Positions 57,718 to 64,000 of a DNA stretch of 64,000 nt are shown piece after piece. The notes beneath the pieces were generated by a model that was not told where the DNA came from, searched no databases, and worked only from the letters and a program-made list of their open reading frames with translations. Source of the DNA: DATBDE01 sp045805605 (GTDB taxonomy: Bacteria > Actinomycetota > Thermoleophilia > Solirubrobacterales > Solirubrobacteraceae). The position numbers were made by a program, and so were the translations under genes. Location: positions 1-64,000 of the forward strand of contig JBJMKX010000022.1 in assembly GCA_045805605.1 (NCBI GenBank). The letters are read 5' to 3'. Position 1 is the first letter of the stretch, and every line of letters begins with the position of its first letter.

Positions 57718-60188
57718 TGCGCCGGTCCTCGGCAGCGCTCGAGACCGCCACTCCTCCTGCCCACGCCGAGAGGGTGACGCCGAAGCGGCCCTATCCAGGC
57801 CTGCGGCCGTTCACCGAGTCCGACGCGGATGCCGCGCTCTTCTACGGTCGCGAAGCCGAGTCGGAGATCATCCTCGCGAACCTGCTCGCTGCGCGGCTCA
57901 CCGTCCTGTACGGACCCAGCGGGGCCGGCAAGAGCTCAACCCTGCGGGCCGGCGTGATCCACGAGCTCGGGCTCGCACCCGACGTCGACCCCGACGAGAT
58001 CCTGGACCTCGTCGTCTTGGTCGATCGATGGGACGGCGACCCGGTCGCACGCGTGATCGAGCGCGCCAACGAAGCCGTGACCGACCGCTGGCCCGAGCAC
58101 GCTGACGCTCCGATCTCGCCCGCGACGCCGCTCGACGAGGCCCTCCGCGACCTCGAAGTGCGATTCGGCGTTCGCGTCCTGCTCGTCTTCGATCAGTTCG
58201 AGGAGTTCTTCGTCTACCACCCGTTGGGATCCGACTCTCGCCTGGACCGCGAGCTTCCCCGCGTCCTCACCGGCATGGACATACGCGCGCACCTGCTCAT
58301 CTCGCTGCGCGAGGACGCGCTTGCCGGCCTGGACCGCTTCAAGGGCCGGATCGTCGGCCTCTTCGACAATCGCCTCGCCCTCGCAGCGATGTCGCCGAGC
58401 GCCGCTCGCGAGGCCATCGAGCGACCACTCGCCCGCTTCGAGGAGCTTGGCGCCCAGAGCGTGGGCCCGACGGAGCTCGAGCTCGGTCTGGCCGACGAGG
58501 TCATCCGGCAGCTGACTGCGTCCGCGACGCCGGCGACCGGCGGGAAAGGTGCCGCCCCCGAGGCGCCGCGGGTCGCTTCGTCCATCGAACCGGCCTACCT
58601 CCAGCTCGTGATGACGCGGCTGTGGGAGGCCGAGTCGGCTGGCGGATCCCGGACGCTGCGCATCGCGACCCTCCACGCGCTGGGCGACGCCGCTCAGATC
58701 ATCGGCCGCCACGTCGAAGTCGCCACGGGCCGCTTGTCCCGCCCCGAGCAGGACGTTGCGGCGCGCATGTTCCGGTTCCTCGTCACACCGTCGGGCGGGA
58801 AGGTGGCGCTCACCGCTCAGGATCTCGCGCTGTACGCCGATCTGCCAAAGCCGACCGTCGGGCGGGTGCTCGAGGCCCTGGCCGCGACCGAGAGCCGCCT
58901 CCTGAGGGCCGTGCCGGCGCCCGCCGGCGCGCCGGACAGGACGGCGTACGAGATCTTTCACGATGCGCTGGCGGCTCCGATCCTCGACTGGAGCCGGCGG
59001 TTGCGCGAACGCCGGCTTCAGCGGCGCGTGCGGCGGCTGCGGGTAGCGCTGGCGGCGGCGCTCGCCATCGCCACCGGGCTGGCCATCTACCTGCTCAACC
59101 CCGCGCCGCTCCACCGCCTGGAGCTCGGCCTCGTCGATGCTCGGTTCGACCTGCGCGGAGCGACCGCGCCCGATCGCGACGTCGTGCTGGTAGCGGTCGA
59201 TCGGCGGACGGTGCGAGCACGAGGCGGCGCGTATCCGCTCCCGAGGACCGATCACGCCGCCGCCTTGCGGCGCATCCTCGCCGACCGACCCCGCGCCGTC
59301 ACCTATGACATCAAGTTCGCCCAGGCGCGTCCTTCGAAGGACCTTCCCCTGATGCACGCGATCGCCTCGGGTCGCGGCAAGGTCGTCCTCGCCGCCTTCG
59401 CGTTCGACGTGGACGGTGCGACGGAGGAGTTCGGCCGCCATCCGGCCAACGCCCTCCTCAGGCAGCTCCATGCACACGTGGGATACAGCGGTATCCCCAA
59501 GGATCCCGACGGGACGCTGCGGCACATGTATGCGACCGTGAACGTCGGGACACGGCGGGTGCCTCGACGGGTGCCGTCGCTCGCCTTGCTCAGCGCGAAC
59601 GCCGCTGGTTGGTCGGCCGACGTCCCGGACCGGGGGTGGATCGACTACAGCGGCTCGGCGGGGACGGTGCCAACCGTCCCGTTCGTCGATGTGCTTCGCG
59701 ATCGCATCAAGCCCGGCACGTTCCGGAACAAAGTCGTCGTCGTCGGCGTCACGTCACCGGTTGGACATGACCTGCACCCCACGTCGGCCGACGGTGGGTC
59801 GACGCTTCCGGGTCCGGAGATCCAGGCGAACATGATCTCGACGATCCACCACGACATCCCCCTCCGCGACGCCGCCGCCGCCGTGGTCGTGGCGCTGATC
59901 GTGCTCGTGGGCATCCTCAGCGCCGCCATCACGCTGCTGCCCCGCCGATGGCGCCTGGCGGCCTGGGTCGCTGCGCCGATCCTGCTGGCCATCGGCGCGC
60001 AACTGAGCTTCGACGCGGGCGTGGTCGTCCCGGTCGTGGCGCTGGCGACGGTCCTCGTGGTCGGGGGCATCGGAGGCGCCCTCGCGAATCGCCCGCGTGT
60101 CCTTGCCCTACCCCGCCGGCTCAGGCGCGCTCGATCTGCTCCGGGAAACGGACACGGCCCACGTCGAGCCGCTCGATCAGCTCGATGA
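57717..60188 (+). CDS. nSTAND1-type NTPase fused to CHASE2 sensor and membrane helices
   Basis: An 823-residue protein. It begins with the nSTAND1 entry motif YPGLRPFTESDADAALFYGR, then Walker A GPSGAGKSS (66-74), a Walker B/acid run VLLVFDQFEEFF, a sensor-like LLISLREDAL, and a helical winged region ending in AYEIFHDALAAPILDWSRRL. A basic stop-transfer segment precedes a helix (VALAAALAIATGLAIYLL). A CHASE2 domain follows (LRGATAPDRDVVLVAVDRRT, PRAVTYDIKF, GRDVVVVGVT-type strand seen as NKVVVVGVTSP, PGPEIQANMISTI), ending in three helices. CHASE2 normally sits before kinases or cyclases as an extracytoplasmic sensor; here a STAND switch is on the cytoplasmic side. It is the last gene of the coupled operon. 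Confidence 0.85.
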   Translation: MRRSSAALETATPPAHAERVTPKRPYPGLRPFTESDADAALFYGREAESEIILANLLAARLTVLYGPSGAGKSSTLRAGVIHELGLAPDVDPDEILDLVVLVDRWDGDPVARVIERANEAVTDRWPEHADAPISPATPLDEALRDLEVRFGVRVLLVFDQFEEFFVYHPLGSDSRLDRELPRVLTGMDIRAHLLISLREDALAGLDRFKGRIVGLFDNRLALAAMSPSAAREAIERPLARFEELGAQSVGPTELELGLADEVIRQLTASATPATGGKGAAPEAPRVASSIEPAYLQLVMTRLWEAESAGGSRTLRIATLHALGDAAQIIGRHVEVATGRLSRPEQDVAARMFRFLVTPSGGKVALTAQDLALYADLPKPTVGRVLEALAATESRLLRAVPAPAGAPDRTAYEIFHDALAAPILDWSRRLRERRLQRRVRRLRVALAAALAIATGLAIYLLNPAPLHRLELGLVDARFDLRGATAPDRDVVLVAVDRRTVRARGGAYPLPRTDHAAALRRILADRPRAVTYDIKFAQARPSKDLPLMHAIASGRGKVVLAAFAFDVDGATEEFGRHPANALLRQLHAHVGYSGIPKDPDGTLRHMYATVNVGTRRVPRRVPSLALLSANAAGWSADVPDRGWIDYSGSAGTVPTVPFVDVLRDRIKPGTFRNKVVVVGVTSPVGHDLHPTSADGGSTLPGPEIQANMISTIHHDIPLRDAAAAVVVALIVLVGILSAAITLLPRRWRLAAWVAAPILLAIGAQLSFDAGVVVPVVALATVLVVGGIGGALANRPRVLALPRRLRRARSAPGNGHGPRRAARSAR

Positions 60189-60813
60189 GCCCATGCTGCA
60201 CGAGCCGCAAGCGCTCGTTGCGGCCGCGCGCGATGTCGTCGATGTCCCGCTCCAAAGGCTCCAGCCAGCGCCAGAAGGCAGGGTCGGTCTGCTCGACGAA
60301 AGCGGCGTAGCCCAGGCAGAGCAGTTCTCCACCCCGCTCGACGATCATCCGCTCGCCGATCGCCCGCTGCTCTCCGCGCCAGATCATGAACGGCTTTCCC
60401 ATGGACGCTTCGTCGGACGCGAGGACGTCTCGGATCCGGCCCTGCAGCCGCGAGACCTCACGGGTCTCTCGCACCTCGCCGAAGTCGAGCAGCTGGATCC
60501 GCTGGCGGAGGATCTCGGTCCAGCCGAGGTACTGCCCGACGAGGTACTGGGTGTTCCTTATCGCGTACTGCCGCTGCTTCTCATCCCCGTCCAGGTAGTA
60601 CTTCTGGAGGAAGTCGCGCTTGAGGATGTTGTACAGCCGCGACTGGAGCTCATAGGCGGCTGCGACCAGCGGCTCGCGGTATCGGCTCAGCGTTGCCTCC
60701 GCCTCGCGGCGGGCGGTCACCGTGAGCGAATGGGTCTGCCCGTAGAGCGCGACACCCGCGGTCAGGACCGAAGCGACGAGCGCGATGATCGCAACGATGA
60801 TCGCAGCGCTCAT
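60121..60813 (-). CDS. Single-helix membrane protein, antisense overlap with the STAND gene
   Basis: A 230-residue protein with an N-terminal membrane helix (AAIIVAIIALVASVLTAGVA) and a long soluble helical domain containing REPLVAAAYELQSRLYNILK, QYLVGQYLGWTEILRQRIQL and FWRWLEPLERDIDDIARGRN. Such proteins recur in many bacteria as uncharacterised membrane-anchored helical proteins. It is convergent with the STAND-CHASE2 gene and overlaps its last 68 bases, so the two cannot be transcribed at full length without sense/antisense pairing. Function unknown. Confidence 0.75.
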   Translation of the reverse strand: MSAAIIVAIIALVASVLTAGVALYGQTHSLTVTARREAEATLSRYREPLVAAAYELQSRLYNILKRDFLQKYYLDGDEKQRQYAIRNTQYLVGQYLGWTEILRQRIQLLDFGEVRETREVSRLQGRIRDVLASDEASMGKPFMIWRGEQRAIGERMIVERGGELLCLGYAAFVEQTDPAFWRWLEPLERDIDDIARGRNERLRLVQHGLIELIERLDVGRVRFPEQIERA

Positions 60814-61079
60814 GATCGGGCGTCATATCAGGTGGGCGGCCCGGAAAGCCAGGCCAGACCGGCGCATGGCCGTTCCGCACGCCGGCACGCGGGGGGCCGA
60901 TGGCTCGAAGCAGCGGACCTGGTCCTGGCGTCGCTGGCGAACCTCTGGCCCGATGAGCTCCTCGCGGCGCTGCCGGTCAGGCGCCGCGCTCAAGCGAACG
61001 GACGTAAGCAACTGTTCAGCGGCCGGTAATTTCGCCCCTCCAGCATTGGTGGAACGTCCTTCCACCACAGGGGGTTGAG

Positions 61080-61532
61080 ATGCATCGTCTCTGGTTGCTG
61101 GGAGTCGTCGCCGTCGCGGTGGCGGCGATCGCGGGTCCTGGGATCGCCCAGGCCGCCGGCTCCGGCGGAGTCACCGGCCCGGCGTTCTACGTCGACGGCC
61201 AGCTCTATCGCACCGTCAACACGCCGACCGATCTCTCCAACACCGGGGCGCCGGACAGCAGCTTCGACACCATCTACCAGTTCTTCGGCCTGCAGCCCAA
61301 CGTGGCCACCGCGGCGCCGGGAGATCCGGGGTTCAACGGCGGACGCTGGAGGGTTCACGGGCTTCAGTTCGCGGACTACGACGCCGCCGTTGCGCAGTTC
61401 GACGCGAACAACAGCGGCGACTTCGACAGCGCGGCGGAGGTACAGGCCGCCCTGGACGGACGGGCCGCCGTCGACACCGGGGTGATCAAGAGCTTCGAGT
61501 GCCCCGTCATCAGGGTGGCGTCGAGCAAGTAA
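61080..61532 (+). CDS. Secreted protein of unknown function
   Basis: A 150-residue protein with a signal peptide (LLGVVAVAVAAIAGPGIAQA) and a mature part starting GSGGVTGPAFYVDGQLYRTV, with NTGAPDSSFDTIYQF, GRWRVHGLQFADYDAAV and a final ECPVIRV. This pattern occurs in exported proteins of actinobacteria and others. One cysteine is present. GGGGTTGAG precedes the ATG. The function is not known, and no partner gene adjoins. Confidence 0.75.
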   Translation: MHRLWLLGVVAVAVAAIAGPGIAQAAGSGGVTGPAFYVDGQLYRTVNTPTDLSNTGAPDSSFDTIYQFFGLQPNVATAAPGDPGFNGGRWRVHGLQFADYDAAVAQFDANNSGDFDSAAEVQAALDGRAAVDTGVIKSFECPVIRVASSK

Positions 61533-61582
61533 CCCGTCCGCCGGTTACGCCGCGCCGTCCGACGCTTCTCGGGCGGGGCAGC

Positions 61583-61602
61583 CGGCGCCCGGGCGGGCGC
61601 CG
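61583..61602. terminator. GC-rich hairpin between convergent genes
   Basis: CGGCGCCCG and CGGGCGCCG form a perfect 9-base inverted repeat around GG, located 50 bases after the secreted-protein gene and 70 bases before the end of the VOC gene on the other strand. There is no T-tract, so it would be a non-canonical or bidirectional terminator; chance palindromy in GC-rich DNA is the alternative. Confidence 0.4.
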
Positions 61603-61671
61603 CCAGCTCGTACTGCCGCTGCTGCGCGCAGAGGAGCCTCGGCGCCGTGGCGGTGTTGGAGTTCGTTGCAG

Positions 61672-62067
61672 CTAGCCCTGGTTCGAGACCTGGGTGAGCG
61701 CGAGCGTGTTCCCGTCGGGGTCCTTTACCCAGGCAGCCCGGAAGCGGCCGGCATCGAATACGCCCCGCTCGTCGGTCTTGATCCCCGGCTGGTCGTAGTG
61801 CTGAAACGCCACGCCGCGCGACGACAACTCCTCCATCGTCCGGTTGAGGTCGTCGACGGCCCAGCCTGCGAGCGTGGCCGGCGACTTGCCGGCGTTCTCC
61901 GGGGAGAGATAGACGAAGACGGAGGTCCCGTCGGCACAGGGGTATGTGACGCCCTGCTGCTCTTCCTCGCCCCCTACCAGCCCGAGCTGCTCCTCGTAGA
62001 AGCGCTTGGCTCGGTCGAGGTCGGACACCGCGAGCAATGCCTGGACGGTGCTGTCACTCAGTCCCAT
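61672..62067 (-). CDS. VOC (glyoxalase-like) protein
   Basis: A 131-residue single-module vicinal-oxygen-chelate protein: VQALLAVSDLDRAKRFYEEQ at the start, CADGTSVFVYLSPENAGKSP, GWAVDDLNRTMEELSSRGV and the closing AAWVKDPDGNTLALTQ. It would form a dimer and may bind a metal and a small substrate, unidentified. It lies three bases downstream of the preceding small gene on the same strand and is probably co-transcribed with it. Confidence 0.85.
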   Translation of the reverse strand: MGLSDSTVQALLAVSDLDRAKRFYEEQLGLVGGEEEQQGVTYPCADGTSVFVYLSPENAGKSPATLAGWAVDDLNRTMEELSSRGVAFQHYDQPGIKTDERGVFDAGRFRAAWVKDPDGNTLALTQVSNQG

Positions 62068-62070
62068 GCT

Positions 62071-62466
62071 CTATGCGTCCCGCTCCGGCGGCTCGTCTCG
62101 AAGCGTGTATCCGAGGGCGCCGGCGGCACCGGCCGCGTCGCCGGCCTGCGCCGCCCGGGCCGACGCCAGCGCCCGCTCGGCGAGCGTCGGCATCTCCCCG
62201 AACTCGATCCGCAGCCGGCTGGGGTCGCCGGCCGAGACGGTGACCGGGATCTGCTGGCCCATGGCTGGGACCTTGTCGTGCGGCACCTTGCAGGTGTGCC
62301 CGACCTCGAGCGCCGAGGTTGCGCCCTGCACACGGATCGACAGCAGGAACTCGAAGTCGACGTTGCGCTTCTCGTTCTGGCGCCCGGCCTTCTCCGTAGG
62401 AGCCATCCGGATGACCGTGCCCTCGGTGGCGACGCCGTCTTTGATCTTGGGTCCGAACAGTCCCAT
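62071..62466 (-). CDS. Small conserved protein of unknown function
   Basis: A 131-residue protein starting MGLFGPKIKDGVATEGTVIR. A beta-rich first part (NVDFEFLLSIRVQG, VPAMGQQIPVTV, LRIEFGEMPTL) is followed by an alanine-rich helix and a charged tail. It has the look of actinobacterial proteins with a small OB- or barrel-like fold, but no defined family was recognised. The ATG at 62466 is used because upstream in-frame sequence is antisense of the next gene's end. It forms a pair with the VOC gene. Confidence 0.65.
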   Translation of the reverse strand: MGLFGPKIKDGVATEGTVIRMAPTEKAGRQNEKRNVDFEFLLSIRVQGATSALEVGHTCKVPHDKVPAMGQQIPVTVSAGDPSRLRIEFGEMPTLAERALASARAAQAGDAAGAAGALGYTLRDEPPERDA

Positions 62467-62512
62467 CGGGTCGATCGTAACGGCCCGATCGGTGCGCGTC
62501 AGTCCGCGAGGA

Positions 62513-63394
62513 TCACCCGAGCACCAACCGGCGCGATAGCACCTCGGCGGCGGTCGCGGGATCGTCGTACAGACACTGGAGGTCGAGTTCTGCGGCAAGC
62601 TCCGGCGTAGCGCCACCGCCCGCGAGCACCAGGGGGCGCCTGCGCGAGAGGCCCTTGAGATCCCTAGCGATAGCCCCGAAGCGGTCGTTCGACACGGCCG
62701 ACATCACGACGACGTCCGCAGAAACGGTGTCAGCCGCCATGTGGACGCTGCTCGGCGGGGTGTCGGCCCCGAGGTAGACGTTGCGCCAGCCACGGCTCCT
62801 CAGAACGAGCCCGAAACAGACGAGCGGAAGCGTGTGCTGCTCGCCCGACGGGCAGGCGAGCACGGCCCGCCTGCCGGGCCCGCGGTTCCACCCGCGCGCT
62901 AGCGCGAGCAGACGTCCTTCGACCAGGCGGCTAGCGAAGTGCTCCTGCGCGACCGCGATCTCTTGCCGCGCCCAGCGCTCTCCGAGCGTCCGGAAATACG
63001 GCATCAGCGCGTCGCGGATCGCGCGCTCGAGCCCGTGCAGCCCGAGGAGCCGGTCGAGCAGCTCGTGCGCGCCTTCCTCGTCGAAGCGCTCTAGCGCTTG
63101 TCCGAGCTGTTGGCCGAGCTCGAATGGCGTCTCGATCGACCCATTCGGCATGTGGCTGTCGCGCTCCATCCGCGCGACCTCCCCCGCCGCCTCGGCAGCC
63201 GACAATCCGGCCCAGATCTTCTGCTGCATGAGCCGAACGCGCCACTCGTCGCGCTCGCTGTAGAGGCGGTAGCCGCCCTCCGAGCGGCTGGGCTTGAGCA
63301 GGCCGTAGCGCTTCTCCCAGGCCCTCAGCACGTCGGGGCTGATCCCGACGCGGTAGCTGAGCTCGCCGATCCGAAGATGAGCGGCGTCATCCAT
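62513..63394 (-). CDS. MerR regulator with B12-binding domain (CarH/LitR-like)
   Basis: A 293-residue protein with an N-terminal MerR helix-turn-helix (RIGELSYRVGISPDVLRAWE, GYRLYSERDEWRVRLMQ), a helical cap and a cobalamin-binding Rossmann domain. The light-sensing signature W-x9-E-H is exact (W141, E151, H152, in WARQEIAVAQEHF), and GEQH supplies H187 as probable lower axial ligand; NVYLGADTP follows. CarH/LitR proteins bind adenosylcobalamin, repress in the dark and leave DNA when light breaks the Co-C bond. It is divergent from a channel-like gene with 100 bases between, containing repeats that fit such an operator. Confidence 0.85.
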   Translation of the reverse strand: MDDAAHLRIGELSYRVGISPDVLRAWEKRYGLLKPSRSEGGYRLYSERDEWRVRLMQQKIWAGLSAAEAAGEVARMERDSHMPNGSIETPFELGQQLGQALERFDEEGAHELLDRLLGLHGLERAIRDALMPYFRTLGERWARQEIAVAQEHFASRLVEGRLLALARGWNRGPGRRAVLACPSGEQHTLPLVCFGLVLRSRGWRNVYLGADTPPSSVHMAADTVSADVVVMSAVSNDRFGAIARDLKGLSRRRPLVLAGGGATPELAAELDLQCLYDDPATAAEVLSRRLVLG

Positions 63395-63411
63395 CGCCTC
63401 GCCACTACCCC

Positions 63412-63428
63412 TGGACAAACCCTTGACA
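63412..63428. promoter_or_regulatory. Direct repeat, candidate CarH-like operator and -35
   Basis: TGGACA (63412-63417) and TTGACA (63423-63428) form an 11-base-spaced direct repeat between the CarH-like gene and the channel-like gene. TTGACA is a perfect -35 for the forward direction. CarH-type proteins bind spaced repeats that cover the -35, so control of the channel gene or of both genes is plausible. Confidence 0.45.
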
Positions 63429-63494
63429 CCTCCCGCTGCCGCCACGTGCTTCCGGGCATCAGACGTGAAGCAACCCCGACAGAAGGAGGAGGGA

Positions 63495-64000
63495 ATGGAA
63501 CTCCCTTTTGCAGTTGACCTGTCCAACAGCCTGCAGCAGGGGCTCGACGCGCTGTTCGGGTTCATCCCAAACCTGATCGGCTTTTTTGTGATCCTCGTCG
63601 TTGGCTACTTCGTCGCGAGGATCGTCAAGTCGGTCATCGCGAAGCTGCTGGACAAGGTCGGTCTTGACGACCACCTGCACTCCGGTCAGAGCGGTGAATA
63701 TGTCGAACGGGTGAGTCCAGGGGCGAGTCCGTCGCGGCTGATCGCGGGTGTCGTCTTCTGGTTCATCTTCCTGTTCGTCCTGTCGGCTGCGATCGGGGCG
63801 CTTCAGATCCCGGCCGTGACCGCCTTCATGAACCAGGTGCTGGCTTATTTGCCGAACGTCATCGTGGCGGTGTTGATCTTTGTCGTCGCGGGTGTGGTGG
63901 CCGCCGGGGTAGCCGGCCTGGTCGCGAAGACGATGGGCGACACGCCCACCGGGAAGGTCGTCGCATCAGTCGTTCCCGCGCTGGTGATGGGAATCGCGAT
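63495..64000 (+). CDS. TM-helix-repeat (mechanosensitive-channel-like) protein, 3' end beyond window
   Basis: The first 168 residues are visible. They show at least three membrane helices (LIGFFVILVVGYFVARIV, GVVFWFIFLFVLSAAIGAL, VIVAVLIFVVAGVVAAGVAG) separated by short loops with LDKVGLDDHL and VGKTMGD-like signatures (here LVAKTMGDTPTGKVV). This is the conserved TM-helix repeat seen in small mechanosensitive-channel-related proteins. AGGAGGAGG gives a strong ribosome binding site before the ATG. It is divergent from the CarH-like regulator, which may control it. Confidence 0.78.
   Translation, partial: MELPFAVDLSNSLQQGLDALFGFIPNLIGFFVILVVGYFVARIVKSVIAKLLDKVGLDDHLHSGQSGEYVERVSPGASPSRLIAGVVFWFIFLFVLSAAIGALQIPAVTAFMNQVLAYLPNVIVAVLIFVVAGVVAAGVAGLVAKTMGDTPTGKVVASVVPALVMGIA

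Overview
The window is about 70% GC. Its gene families point to a high-GC actinobacterium, most likely of the Thermoleophilia/Solirubrobacterales type; this is an inference from gene content, because no rRNA or other strong taxonomic marker is present. Supporting signs are DUF6458 and amphi-Trp small proteins, a LexA box of the CGAAC-N4-GTTCG type, an ECF41 sigma factor with its own promoter, a stressosome cluster, many GTG starts, several apparently leaderless genes, and a tRNA gene that does not encode CCA.

Positions 1-18300 are loosely packed and hold much gene debris: a partial SixA phosphatase at the left edge, a SpoIIAA-like protein, an amphi-Trp protein followed by two broken membrane genes, a secreted tripeptidyl-aminopeptidase-like hydrolase, a ferredoxin-reductase-like flavoprotein, a 3' fragment of a tRNA-Ser gene, a MobA-like aromatic hydroxylase, the ECF41 sigma factor with its epimerase partner, an MFS stub, a cNMP-binding/thioredoxin-reductase-like fusion, a sirtuin, a two-domain VOC protein, a RidA stub and an HxlR regulator.

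Positions 18300-35200 are denser. They carry a copper-amine-oxidase-like protein divergent from a formamidase, gamma-glutamyltransferase, a formyl-THF cyclo-ligase-like protein, a CBS/cystathionine gamma-lyase pair (reverse transsulfuration), an OmpR-type two-component system with a PepSY protein, a MerR-cupin operon divergent from a small Cys protein, two DHA2 drug transporters, an M29 aminopeptidase and tRNA-Ser(GGA).

Positions 35200-55000 hold two TetR units with recognisable operators (one co-transcribed with a glycosyltransferase), a polysaccharide deacetylase, a large secreted RTX protein ending in an M15-like peptidase domain, a phosphotriesterase-like lactonase, and a stressosome block (RsbU-like, RsbR, RsbS, RsbT, RsbX and a fused ATPase/PP2C-like protein). 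Then come endonuclease IV, a variant Nramp transporter with two PRC-barrel proteins, LexA-controlled DNA polymerase IV, and an M19-like dipeptidase broken by two frameshifts.

The most interesting locus is 55136-60188: three translationally coupled genes for a secreted PD40 beta-propeller protein, a SIR2-domain protein and a membrane protein joining an nSTAND1-type NTPase to an extracytoplasmic CHASE2 domain. The layout suggests an envelope-sensing system with a STAND switch and a SIR2 NAD-consuming effector, possibly for defence or regulated cell death. The right edge has a CarH/LitR-like B12-dependent MerR regulator divergent from a partial TM-helix-repeat channel-like protein.
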